In this document: in pieces, positions 61,601 to 64,000 of the stretch | Numbering within the stretch: the stretch's first letter is position 1 | Layout: every line of letters starts with the position of its first letter | Origin: Bugula neritina | Lineage: Eukaryota; Bryozoa; Gymnolaemata; Cheilostomatida; Bugulidae | Assembly (NCBI GenBank): GCA_964035545.1 | Contig: OZ037765.1 | Span: 25,866,504 to 25,930,503 of the forward strand | Direction: 5' to 3' | Length of the DNA: 64,000 nt | Notes under the pieces: model-generated | The model's database searches: none | Seen by the model: only the letters and a program-made list of their open reading frames with translations | What the model was told of the DNA's origin: nothing | Program-made: the position numbers and the translations under genes

Positions 61601-63573
61601 GCTTGCTCTATATCTGAATATTATAATAGACTGTTGTTCTTTTTGTGATGTAGTAATATATTGTATTCTTTTCATTGTAGAACTTTATATGTAGTATATA
61701 TATACTTAAGTTTGTATATATAGCTAAAATATGAAGTTTTTATAGTTGCATTTATAGTTATGTAGTATGCATATATTAAAATTACATTCCTGACTGGGGA
61801 TTTTCATCTTAGAAATGTTTTTAAAAATCTGGTGACAAATGTTTCTGCTACCAACATGGCTTAAGGCCTGTGATGCAGTTCGGAGTTAATTCATGACATC
61901 ATTAATGAGATATGGTGACATAGAGCACCGTGAGCATATGCCAGGCAAGCATCCTTGGATTGTTTTCAATGCTACTGCAATGCAAGTCTAATGATTGCAA
62001 ATACATATAATGGGCATAAATTTTGATAATTACAATTTTTTATTTTTCTTCTATTCAAAATTTTTTGCATATTTGCAAGGGCTTTAATTTTGAATGATGC
62101 CGGTAAGTTCAACCAGAGCAATAATAACTTTCAAGGACAGAAACATGTGGAGCTGCTATTTCTAGGTAAATTATATTATATTGCATTTGTGTAGTTCATT
62201 ATATTCAACCTGATAAATATCAGCTAATAAATTTAAATAATATAAATGTCGTACGAAATATCAGCTAATTATTGCCTGTCACTTGTCACAATTAGAATTT
62301 ATTGTTTTAATATAATATTGCTTTGTGTTACACTGCTGCACTGCATGGCTAATACTTTATACGTAACAACTGCTGCTTTATGGATAATGATGCCTTTATT
62401 TGAAGTTCGTGTTCATTTCCTTTGGACAGTTCAGGTTTGATTTGCATCAATAATGCATACTATTATAATGGATAGATGAAAACCGCTGTGCTCATTCGAG
62501 CTGTGGCAGCCTAAAGCCTCAACATTTATTATTTTTTATCTCATGCAGTTCTATCTATGATCTTCATATCAAAATGCAACTTTTTGCAGTAAGTGTATTT
62601 TAAGTTTCTGGTGAAAAGCTTTATTTTACAGCTTCTGCCTGTTTTGTATCTTAATTTGTATTTGCTTATTTTGTTATATTTTTATAGTGTGTTTACAGTT
62701 TGTGTTGCCTTTGTAATATAGAAAATTGCCTACAAATGTGCAATAATTTATGGAAATTTTTAGATTGGATTGTTAACTCTCCTGTACTATTCGACTATAC
62801 CAACAAGTGCTGCAGGTAAGACTTGATGACAATCTTGTTAATTTTTAACTTGTAAAATTTTTTCACAATTTTTGCTTAGATAGTCAGCTTGCATTTCAGA
62901 AATAATTGCCAAAATCTGAATTGAAGATATCTAGTAATAGCACAGCACATGCTTTAGTATATGTATAGTAATATTTATTGCTGTGATGGTCTCTTGTATG
63001 TGTAATTGTGCTTTTTACAGAAGTTTTATATGAAAATTCATGTAACAGAACCTACGGGATTCCTGGATATTTTACGCAGGGCGATGGCAGTGATTCAGAA
63101 TGTGTAGAATCTTGCTCAATGCAGGGTAAAAGGTAACTACTTTGTTGTTTTTAATACTATGTAAGCTGCTGTCATAATGTTGCTGTATTGCTCTACCTCA
63201 AAGCTAAGATTAAATACAAATAGAATATTTTATTATTATTTATGTGTTTTTTTTTAATTAAACTTGTACAAATTTCACATAAAAGTTTTAATAATAATAA
63301 TTTTTAAAATAGATTGATTTGTATAATTTTTAGACGTTTCAGACAGTACTCTATCTAGTCAGCAAGGCTAAAATGTTATTCTTCATATTTTTAGCCTGTC
63401 ACTTCTCTACCAAGGCTTGTTTTGTTTCTGTGGAGACTCTGTGTGTGAGGAATGTGGCGAAGGTGACTCCATCCCAACTTTGACAACCGGCCCTATTTGG
63501 CCGTGCACCAATGAGACTGCCAATAGCTATTTCCTCACAAACCAGACATATCTCGCTCCCAACTTCATGTTTG
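18422..63573 (+). CDS. giant mosaic extracellular protein gene (WSC / CTLD / sushi), incomplete at both ends
   Basis: Fifty-six coding exons with agreeing phases, almost all phase 1 to phase 1, give about 3340 codons. Order: signal peptide; unknown N-terminal domain; Thr-rich stretch with sushi-like end; WSC1; WSC2; short fibrinogen-start-like piece; CTLD1; WSC3; WSC4; short piece; CTLD2; WSC5; short piece; CTLD3; WSC6; CTLD4; linker; CTLD5; WSC7; short piece; unknown domain; CTLD6; WSC8; fourteen sushi; one sushi-like; WSC9. The start codon is in an unseen upstream exon, and the 3' part lies beyond 63573. WSC and CTLD domains also sit in polycystin-1-type N-termini, but no PKD, REJ, GPS or membrane segment is visible, so no name is given. 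A cell-surface or secreted recognition role is inferred. Exons are itemised in the following entries. Confidence 0.88.
19057..20579 (+). mobile_element. hAT transposon, decayed (1523 bp)
   Basis: Begins CAGTGGTTCCCAACC and ends with its inverse GGTTGGGAACCACTG. It is flanked by GTTTAGAC at 19049-19056 and 20580-20587, a perfect 8-bp duplication. Inside, 19790-19930 encodes a piece like the C-terminal region of ZBED-type hAT transposases (ELHEDFIELVHNSAKKSDLK followed by LWV). The rest of the transposase is gone, so the element is non-autonomous. A unit ending GTAAAAATGGCAC is repeated near 19531-19573 and 19940-19983. It lies in the intron 18926-26368. Confidence 0.9.
19587..19690. repeat. 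C-rich, G-poor tract with telomere-like CCCTAA units
   Basis: About 100 bp with almost no G on the plus strand and repeated ACCCCTAA, CCCCAAA and CCTAACC motifs. The complementary strand carries several runs of three or four G spaced by short loops. It lies inside the hAT copy. Confidence 0.6.
20590..21260. other. intronic stretch, no gene seen
   Basis: AT-rich intron sequence between the hAT copy and the inverted-arm element. It starts with a short match (GGTGCAGTAATTGATAAATTGA) to the dispersed repeat near 13790; otherwise nothing is recognised. Confidence 0.5.
22945..23281 (-). pseudogene. LINE reverse transcriptase C-terminal fragment
   Basis: A 109-residue minus-strand frame shows the layout of the region after the RT thumb in Jockey/CR1-like LINEs: HPSAPLFTKHKVLSIYQIYRF, then LWNELPIPLRSISNPNEFGR and a final LYLLE before the stop. 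It has no 5' part and was probably inserted into the inverted-arm element. Confidence 0.7.
23395..23855 (-). pseudogene. RTE-type LINE C-terminal fragment
   Basis: Read on the minus strand with stops and frameshifts: LAYGYQIWPLTQRQEDKI, EMRMLRHVYNI, RHVRKRDREKDI, RGRRLMDTVKNGI, CGLSDEDVDDKIR. This is the usual C-terminal string of RTE/BovB-like ORF2 (YGSETW.., EMRMLRW.., RRGRP.., ..GLSxEDAxDR). It is heavily decayed and distinct from the fragment at 22945-23281. Confidence 0.7.
23847..24763 (-). pseudogene. fragments of an uncharacterised transposon-associated gene
   Basis: Two minus-strand frames in gene order: 24763-24446 (ADRGDWALHLAMEEEMHYLH, then GIWSDMTIEVTFVRFG) and 24197-23847 (SVYDTAVIYALAIALKQTKN, then LATLPPSTFKEAEEIREAKT). 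From memory these resemble successive parts of a large protein family common in cnidarian and other invertebrate genomes, often in many copies and thought to be carried by a mobile element. Function is unknown. The frames are separated by stops, so the gene is dead. Confidence 0.5.
24990..25033 (-). mobile_element. end of a hAT element related to the one at 19057
   Basis: Read on the minus strand from 25033: CAGTGGTTCCCTACG followed by TTTTTCATACCAATTCCC, closely matching the left end of the hAT at 19057. The other terminus was not located. Confidence 0.5.
26369..26956 (+). CDS. exon: Thr-rich mucin-like stretch plus sushi-like domain
   Basis: Phase 1 on both sides. About 60 residues complete the unknown N-terminal domain (ITETALTVTGGQIYTYEVIY). 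About 60 residues follow in which nearly all are Thr or Pro (26563-26735), encoded by ACA/ACC/ACT runs that form a minisatellite; heavy O-glycosylation is expected. The C-terminal part (LCFSAPTFGLYSQHDG..GDTVEYSCNT..SCQGLDSWLGEPMKCC) has the Cys and Trp pattern of a sushi/CCP domain with an extra Cys. The minus-strand Val-rich frame here is a shadow. Confidence 0.88.
27602..27901 (+). CDS. exon: WSC domain 1
   Basis: A single phase 1-1 exon. YKGCFTVD opens the domain, Cys follow at KHCHSHGAAYSGFYG and VLCLDED, and YQCDTMQDGYLVGNE..VAVLSLYQ ends it in the way WSC domains end (..C.G....VYS). WSC domains are eight-Cys carbohydrate-binding modules; some Cys are missing here, so this is a divergent copy. 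Confidence 0.75.
28106..28771 (+). CDS. exons: WSC domain 2
   Basis: Exons 28106-28303 and 28688-28771, phase 1-1 each. The first half has NCAEYCSLSHGG and DCYCLDTRNSTVTA (the CxCG-like box of WSC); the second half is short (VDCNANSVSCSLFPDAT). The initial GC(Y/F) motif is replaced by YYLREL. The two-exon split with a central phase-1 intron recurs in most WSC copies of this gene. Confidence 0.75.
29429..29545 (+). CDS. exon: short fibrinogen-start-like piece 1
   Basis: A 39-residue phase 1-1 exon containing SCFDLFESHDRLMHGYYKLG then GWIKCHFY. Two Cys with an (S/T)G-x-Y-x-(L/I) core between them resemble the opening of fibrinogen-related domains (SC.DL...G...SGxYxL..VYC), but the rest of that domain is absent. 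Similar exons at 34398, 36895 and 44318 also stand between a WSC and the next lectin-like region. Confidence 0.6.
29798..31360 (+). CDS. exons: C-type lectin-like domain 1
   Basis: Exons 29798-29992 and 31112-31360, phase 1-1. The first half has CEQNWIGFNGLCYAF and KCAEMDANLVTITDSHHSSY; the second has EFKWLDGSINHETPF, RRCLAIKF and CNITTNYGVCQKM. The long-form CTLD Cys pattern is present. The EPN/QPD and WND calcium motifs are absent, so classical calcium-dependent sugar binding is unlikely. The intron 29993-31111 contains the second PLE family and (TA)n arrays. Confidence 0.85.
30058..30141. repeat. (TA)n microsatellite
   Basis: About 84 bp of TA repeats on the 3' side of the minus-strand PLE at 30142-30645. 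Confidence 0.94.
30142..30645 (-). mobile_element. Penelope-like element of a second family, 3' fragment
   Basis: On the minus strand from 30642: NHGNISIDNVTVLNHSFKG then AEALYIKQIKPQLNKQNYSI and a stop at 30484-30486. This is the C-terminal end of a PLE GIY-YIG domain, with the Glu of AEALYIK as the catalytic-type residue. A 3' tail of about 340 bp follows with a hammerhead-like core. The sequence is unlike copies A and B, so it is another family. Both sides are (TA)n. Confidence 0.82.
30185..30245 (-). ncRNA. hammerhead-like motif in the second PLE family
   Basis: On the minus strand: CTGAAGA (plus 30224-30230), a perfect stem II GGGTAC/GTACCC with a four-base loop (30207-30222), then GAAA (30203-30206). 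These are the conserved strands of a hammerhead core. I could not place stems I and III or the cleavage triplet with confidence, so activity is uncertain. Confidence 0.55.
30646..30708. repeat. (TA)n microsatellite
   Basis: About 63 bp of TA repeats on the truncated 5' side of the PLE fragment. A third short array lies at 30830-30857. Confidence 0.94.
31671..32172 (+). CDS. exons: WSC domain 3
   Basis: Exons 31671-31803 (phase 1 in, 2 out) and 32018-32172 (phase 2 in, 1 out); the unusual phase-2 junction (AG + C) is what makes the frame work. The first half contains VRSHGCWGLNSTNTRLHG and KECLSALT, the second SVCHANSTAHTRYVVGRPSK then TC and FNIYVDGS. The WSC ending is clear; one or two Cys are missing. 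The minus-strand frame overlapping 31693-31893 is a shadow. Confidence 0.75.
32375..32560 (+). mobile_element. degraded tRNA-derived SINE
   Basis: GGTTTGAACCC at about 32412 matches a pol III B box. A downstream GGGCATCCAGTCAAAATTGC tail resembles the tail of the minus-strand SINE at 35035-35195. The A box is not clear. Confidence 0.5.
32688..34089 (+). CDS. exons: WSC domain 4
   Basis: Exons 32688-32867 and 33931-34089, phase 1-1. The first half has YIGCYPSNGVDGELKF, ACIEGCFGTP, and CHCYADIF (the CxCG-type box). The second half has VSCDLPCPGNEMQRCGKTSN then LYLNVYSA, an almost textbook WSC ending. This is one of the best-conserved WSC copies here. The intron 32868-33930 shows no other feature. 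Confidence 0.88.
34398..34544 (+). CDS. exon: short Cys-pair piece 2
   Basis: 49 residues, phase 1-1: FYPNLWTCTDVAVNFLPVIT then RMRYGWFWYWTTTTLYRSYC. It stands between a WSC and a CTLD in the same position as 29429-29545, with two Cys about 40 residues apart and a Trp/Tyr-rich middle, but sequence similarity to the other pieces is weak. Confidence 0.65.
34610..34725. repeat. TG-rich simple sequence
   Basis: Degenerate TGTGTG / TGTGCATG runs within the intron before CTLD2. Confidence 0.8.
35035..35195 (-). mobile_element. tRNA-derived SINE
   Basis: Read on the minus strand from 35195: a tRNA-like head with A box TGGTCTAGGGGTTAGAGCAC, an anticodon-loop-like TTAGTAA (AGT, threonine-like) and B box GGTTCGAATCC. 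A non-tRNA body with GGAAGGGCATTCAACC follows, a tail type seen in many invertebrate SINEs. It lies in the intron 34545-35241. A functional tRNA is unlikely because the acceptor stem does not close. Confidence 0.8.
35242..36220 (+). CDS. exons: C-type lectin-like domain 2
   Basis: Exons 35242-35440 (phase 1 in, 2 out) and 35982-36220 (phase 2 in, 1 out). CPTSWLRIYDRCFKV, ALDTCRSYGGDLYRP, then DEFFWSDGSLTTWTLYD and GCSYNSAGFICSM. Overall CTLD pattern with FWSDGS and the closing FIC, but no EPN/QPD or WND calcium site. Frames at 36147-36356 (minus) and 36261-36476 are shadows. Confidence 0.87.
36323..36792 (+). CDS. exons: WSC domain 5
   Basis: Exons 36323-36469 and 36658-36792, phase 1-1. IYQGCADMQAQS, YCGQYCLTAG, TCQCIDDINS, EFCGDSCSGSLHQDCGGALH and SIYSV: all eight WSC Cys can be assigned. 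A well-preserved copy. Confidence 0.88.
36895..37023 (+). CDS. exon: short Cys-pair piece 3
   Basis: 43 residues, phase 1-1: AESCLALYYSGHWDNSQYIL, ending ETCVMS. Same place as the pieces at 29429 and 34398, between a WSC and a CTLD. The SCLALYYSG start recalls the first strand of fibrinogen-related domains. Confidence 0.65.
37225..37887 (+). CDS. exons: C-type lectin-like domain 3
   Basis: Exons 37225-37401 and 37639-37887, phase 1-1. CESGWIGFMNRCYYFSQ, AYNYCLSRNSLIVSISH, FYVGLYRMDEG, FAWVDSGTNSF, SCVVMVRSD, then AWTNVECDTNASFICR. The closest of the six to canonical CTLDs, including the final WxxxxC..FIC block, but the residues normally giving EPN or QPD and WND are not there. Confidence 0.9.
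38164..38430 (+). CDS. exon: WSC domain 6 (single exon)
   Basis: 89 residues, phase 1-1. MKCSVPPSSAEAG, LCREICQGEGYDYA, NCQCHNASSVVGL, ECNILCATHKYQQCGGTSKA then MVIHS. All eight Cys present. Unlike most other copies it lacks the central intron. Confidence 0.88.
38719..39280 (+). CDS. exons: C-type lectin-like domain 4
   Basis: Exons 38719-38884 (phase 1 in, 2 out) and 39051-39280 (phase 2 in, 1 out). CPYGWTLFDDKCFKMFS, HAKEYCSHFSYGIL, LAWINAFRTTQTTS, EQCVGIDKSGAWTLHDC and TAVICQQN. It follows WSC6 directly without a short Cys-pair exon. No calcium-site motifs. Confidence 0.85.
39655..39780 (+). CDS. exon: linker of unknown type
   Basis: 42 residues, phase 1-1, no Cys: IKKAATSHDDITIYTGLPEK then YLLYTHSHEH. 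It occupies the place of the short Cys-pair piece and may be a degenerate version. Clean acceptor and GTGAGC donor support it. Confidence 0.7.
40046..42652 (+). CDS. exons: C-type lectin-like domain 5 (divergent)
   Basis: Exons 40046-40291 and 42425-42652, phase 1-1. CEDGPDWLWSNGSCLLLRA, HCLSACQEIGVPRAV, then MLAFDGSYWADQDNGVLNSY and ADFTLCEKR. Order and spacing fit a CTLD, but the long-loop Cys pair is reduced. The 2.1-kb intron 40292-42424 holds a (TA)n array and a complete antisense gene. Confidence 0.75.
40554..40601. repeat. (TA)n microsatellite
   Basis: About 48 bp of TA repeats in the intron of CTLD5; the minus-strand Ile/Tyr run it encodes is not a gene. Confidence 0.94.
41114..42006 (-). 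CDS. nested antisense gene, 138-residue predicted coiled-coil protein
   Basis: Four minus-strand exons: 41914-42006 (ATG at 42006, 31 codons, donor GTAAGT), 41589-41699 (37 codons, donor GTGACA), 41331-41423 (31 codons, donor GTAAGC) and 41114-41233 (39 codons plus TAA at 41114-41116). Every junction is phase 0, whereas the host gene is phase 1, and all acceptors are AG after pyrimidine-rich or AT-rich runs. Product: MSASATAMCSFTVFTKGEKM at the start, then heptad-like NERLELEQELNAIQNLYKDL, a Lys-rich third exon (VMKKVSDMIKKYD), and EMEELNNVIVQLIH. The last exon could instead splice on at GTAACA after LIH. Small, acidic-basic and helical; family not recognised. Confidence 0.65.
43564..43960 (+). 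CDS. exons: WSC domain 7
   Basis: Exons 43564-43704 and 43817-43960, phase 1-1. FLGCYNISAVNYSS, LCVESCKARQRTIAG, VCYCMDETAG, GNCWGRCDNTVEGTDVCGDF and VVYYNI. All eight WSC Cys present. The 0.9-kb intron before it (42653-43563) shows nothing recognisable. Confidence 0.88.
44318..44446 (+). CDS. exon: short fibrinogen-start-like piece 4
   Basis: 43 residues, phase 1-1: PSCILLQQEGAVISGQYQLS then NGTRNVYCKQ. The clearest of these pieces: SC-x-LL-x-G-x-x-SGxYxL and VYC match the first strands of fibrinogen-related domains, yet the remaining about 170 residues are missing. Confidence 0.75.
44928..46615 (+). CDS. exons: unrecognised domain between WSC7 and CTLD6
   Basis: Exons 44928-44966 (13 codons), 45779-45838 (unusual donor GTCGGT), 46200-46303 (phase 1 in, 0 out) and 46459-46615 (phase 0 in, 1 out). 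Text runs GQDYGDFLTGVE, YTDHLPGGQYLLDCPRILIG, ELDGFRSYSGIYSESFHLSY, FYNGGYFIYF, PANRGTVAMSVLNQP, HWSDGVSGGRFEVVGYSVSL. It is aromatic- and Gly-rich with one Cys and looks beta-rich. No family recognised. An optional 24-bp phase 1-1 micro-exon may exist at 45001-45024. The weak donor makes the second exon the least certain. Confidence 0.65.
46075..46190. repeat. CA-rich then TCATATA simple sequence
   Basis: ACACACGCACACC-type repeats pass into ACATCATATA and TATATCA repeats that run up to the acceptor of exon 46200-46303. Confidence 0.85.
47098..47145. repeat. (GGTCT)n pentanucleotide microsatellite
   Basis: About nine GGTCT units with one variant (AGTCT), in the intron between 46615 and 47414. 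The remainder of that intron is T-rich and empty. Confidence 0.88.
47414..48956 (+). CDS. exons: C-type lectin-like domain 6 (three exons)
   Basis: Exons 47414-47564 (phase 1 in, 2 out), 48101-48228 (2 in, 1 out) and 48819-48956 (1 in, 1 out). GYSYHIPNNTRLSWNES, EYCKSLSPSSTLAVID, DFIGWLGVKVESEQ, KWAPGQSGSAKEGCVYIDEF, GNWTIGNCSELHVPICEM. KWAPGQ occupies the EPN-like loop region, and WTIGNC..PIC closes the fold, but calcium ligands are not canonical. It has one more intron than the other CTLDs. The first exon is too short to show as a long frame. Confidence 0.88.
49153..49691 (+). CDS. exons: WSC domain 8
   Basis: Exons 49153-49299 and 49566-49691, phase 1-1. VYMGCYFDYTTVADRN, DCMEHCFSLDALYA, NCACADHFSGYAK, VCESSEPPSANVAF then RSVYQAW. 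The last Cys pair is partly replaced. It marks the change from the WSC/CTLD region to the sushi array. Confidence 0.85.
50236..50430 (+). CDS. exon: sushi domain 1
   Basis: 65 residues, phase 1-1: TYCPPHGNVSNSVN, LLFSCVDGYKLNTN, PTVCDPRTRAWTPALTCI. Four sushi/CCP Cys and the conserved Trp are in place. It does not belong to the A, B or C types of the following array. Confidence 0.9.
50667..50855 (+). CDS. exon: sushi domain 2 (C type)
   Basis: 63 residues, phase 1-1: IECSNVIPTTENLTVSS, INYTCLTGHYFSDNSS, SVCVSSEDWSITEPQICS. Clear sushi pattern, and similar to the C-type exons at 52895, 55722 and 57516 (shared LTV, INYTC, GHYF, DNS). A divergent founder-like C copy. Confidence 0.9.
50952..51284. 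mobile_element. 333-bp MITE with 64-bp terminal inverted repeats and TA flanks
   Basis: The left 50952-51015 and right 51221-51284 ends are inverted copies with one mismatch, opening GGGCCACA. Each arm contains the perfect palindrome TTTTCGCATGCGAAAA. Flanked by TA at 50950-50951 and 51285-51286, as for Tc1/mariner-type elements. Non-coding. It sits in the intron 50856-51769 and is absent from the paralogous introns. Confidence 0.9.
51770..53083 (+). CDS. exons: sushi domains 3-5, first A-B-C cassette
   Basis: A 51770-51973 (IKCDEPEEVAGTDMNIVGVH.., NPGTTISGRERQTMECLENG), B 52432-52617 (VCPVLNIYEAVGNTS.., LAHGSTQEDMIATCLHTAQW) and C 52895-53083 (VQCTNTSATSANLTV.., CDDGHYFPDNSTFHSS). One sushi domain per exon, all phase 1-1, so cassettes can be added or lost without a frame change. 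Each has the four Cys and Trp. The A and C exons carry several N-glycosylation sequons. Confidence 0.93.
53619..55910 (+). CDS. exons: sushi domains 6-8, second A-B-C cassette
   Basis: A 53619-53822, B 54755-54940 and C 55722-55910. Nearly identical to the first cassette at nucleotide level (A differs at a few positions such as EPDGVAGTDMD; B has DIKYE for NIEYE; C has LTVTVGD for LTVAVGD). Intron sequence before C also matches that of the first cassette (TTGAATTCTATTGTACTGAA), so a genomic block was duplicated. Confidence 0.93.
56761..57704 (+). CDS. exons: sushi domains 9-11, third A-B-C cassette
   Basis: A 56761-56961 is divergent (IQCPEPAILTNTNRTVVGTH.., YATSPNNTASGQELQVMTCQ). B 57161-57346 and C 57516-57704 are near-identical to those of cassettes 1 and 2 (B has HIAQWNK for HTAQWDK). 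So in this cassette B and C are young while A is old. A has weak coding length but clean acceptor (AAACAG) and donor (GTAAGT). Confidence 0.92.
57979..60306 (+). CDS. exons: sushi domains 12-14, fourth A-B-C cassette (divergent)
   Basis: A 57979-58188 (ARCPDPQPGVLSNMTILGVY.., with an additional Cys in YGCSVNP), B 59450-59635 (VCPELDVLGGVPNTT.., MANGVSPSDMISTCLANSSW) and C 60109-60306 (YLCPDNMTMPNSQLFLEG.., CDPGYEYADGTSEQQSQC). All three are well diverged from cassettes 1-3, so this is an older unit. All phase 1-1. The intron 58189-59449 contains a SINE and a hairpin. Confidence 0.9.
58893..58990 (-). mobile_element. tRNA-derived SINE head
   Basis: On the minus strand TGTTAGGGCTATGGTCTTAC resembles an A-box region and GGTTCAAACCC is a perfect B box about 35 bp later, followed by a short body and a T-run on that strand. 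It lies in the intron 58189-59449. Confidence 0.55.
59166..59203. other. 12-bp-stem hairpin in an intron
   Basis: GCTAGGTGGTG at the left pairs with CACCACCTAGC at the right around a loop of about 14 bases (GAGCTCTTAAGCTATGC region). It may be part of a degraded SINE; no other function is evident. Confidence 0.5.
60522..60779 (+). CDS. exon: elongated sushi-like domain
   Basis: 86 residues, phase 1-1: VNCGYNNFSCVDEMYVYSS, DQLEVFVKPKYMLVLFMSDG, YLSCNHTSRWNDAVFINCS. The C-terminal C-x-W-x-C block is sushi-like, but the inserted aromatic/hydrophobic central strand makes it longer than usual. The 60780-63020 intron holds only AT-rich sequence with a weak SINE-like trace near 61190-61320. Confidence 0.8.
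63021..63573 (+). CDS. exons: WSC domain 9, last visible part of the gene
   Basis: Exons 63021-63132 (phase 1 in, 2 out) and 63395-63573 (2 in, 1 out). NSCNRTYGIPGYFTQGDG, ECVESCSMQGK, LFCFCGDSVCEECGEGD, then WPCTNETANSYFLTNQT. The CFCGDS box is the typical WSC centre. The donor GTATGT at 63574 shows that coding continues past the window; 63574-64000 is intron with nothing else seen. Confidence 0.85.
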
Positions 63574-64000
63574 GTATGTATTCAGCAAGTTTTGGCAAAA
63601 GTCTTGCACTGTTTTTGCTTTGGTAATGTATTGTTCAATTTAATGAATTTGTTACTGCTAGTTTTTTGAATGTCTGTTAAATTATGTCAAATTTTAAAAT
63701 AACTTTATTTTGGTGTTTTGGTAATCACATATCTTGTTTTATTTGTGAATAAATTGAGTATTTATTGTAAATGATAAAGTTCATTGCTTTAACCTGTTTG
63801 ATGTTTGCCTGGTTAATTTGCTAATGACTGAAAATAGTTAGTACGTATTAGAAGTTGTACTAACAATAGAATAAATGTTGTTGAAGTATCTCAAGTGTTT
63901 ACTAGTTGTAAGTTCGAAAATGGTATTTTCAACCACCACATCTACAAATAGCACACTACCAATCGCCAACAGCTATTGTCAGACCAATTTTATTTATCCA

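Noticed and set aside
62764-62815. Possible extra exon of the giant gene (DWIVNSPVLFDYTNKCC)
   Set aside because: It has AG and GT borders but enters in phase 1 and leaves in phase 2, while the next exon at 63021 needs phase 1. Joining 60779 directly to 63021 is consistent.

Overview
The window is animal nuclear DNA. It is AT-rich, with introns of roughly 100 bp to 7 kb bounded by GT..AG, many (TA)n arrays, and several classes of mobile element: Penelope-like, LINE, tRNA-derived SINE, hAT and MITEs. No rRNA, CRISPR or operon-like layout is visible. An invertebrate, perhaps a lophotrochozoan such as a mollusc, fits the ectodomain repertoire and the SINE tail, but the species cannot be fixed from the sequence. 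Many listed open frames begin at non-ATG codons or read into introns, so gene models were rebuilt from splice sites and phase.

1-8700: three phase-compatible minus-strand exons (6865-6994, 6594-6782, 187-339) form the 3' end of an unidentified gene. Its last intron holds two Penelope-like element (PLE) copies joined head to head at about 2473/2474. Copy A (minus) has a complete hammerhead-ribozyme core, while copy B (plus) has the same ribozyme with a broken core. Copy A was hit by a 768-bp TTAA-flanked MITE and copy B by a 3147-bp element with an 8-bp target duplication. Each PLE copy supplies the other's uninterrupted reference at the 3147-bp insertion site.

8700-18400: a repeat-dominated interval. 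It holds a dead LINE reverse transcriptase that is itself split by a 966-bp inverted-repeat insertion, a second copy of the TTAA MITE, possible solo LTRs and a long (TA)n array.

18422-63573: one very large plus-strand gene, continuing past the window. I could reconstruct 56 coding exons (about 10.0 kb, roughly 3340 codons) whose phases all agree. Product order: signal peptide, N-terminal region of unknown type, Thr-rich mucin-like stretch with a sushi-like domain, then irregular repeats of [WSC - short fibrinogen-start-like piece - C-type lectin-like domain (CTLD)] giving eight WSC and six CTLD, then fourteen sushi domains of which most form an A-B-C three-domain cassette repeated four times, a further sushi-like exon, and a ninth WSC. 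It is probably a secreted or cell-surface adhesion/recognition protein; no transmembrane segment lies inside the window.

Elements inside its introns: a non-autonomous hAT (19057-20579), a 4.6-kb element with long inverted arms carrying remains of an uncharacterised TE-associated gene plus LINE pieces (about 21264-25873), a second PLE family (30142-30645), tRNA-derived SINEs, and a 333-bp TA-flanked MITE (50952-51284). In the antisense direction, the intron at 40292-42424 carries a complete four-exon gene for a 138-residue predicted coiled-coil protein.
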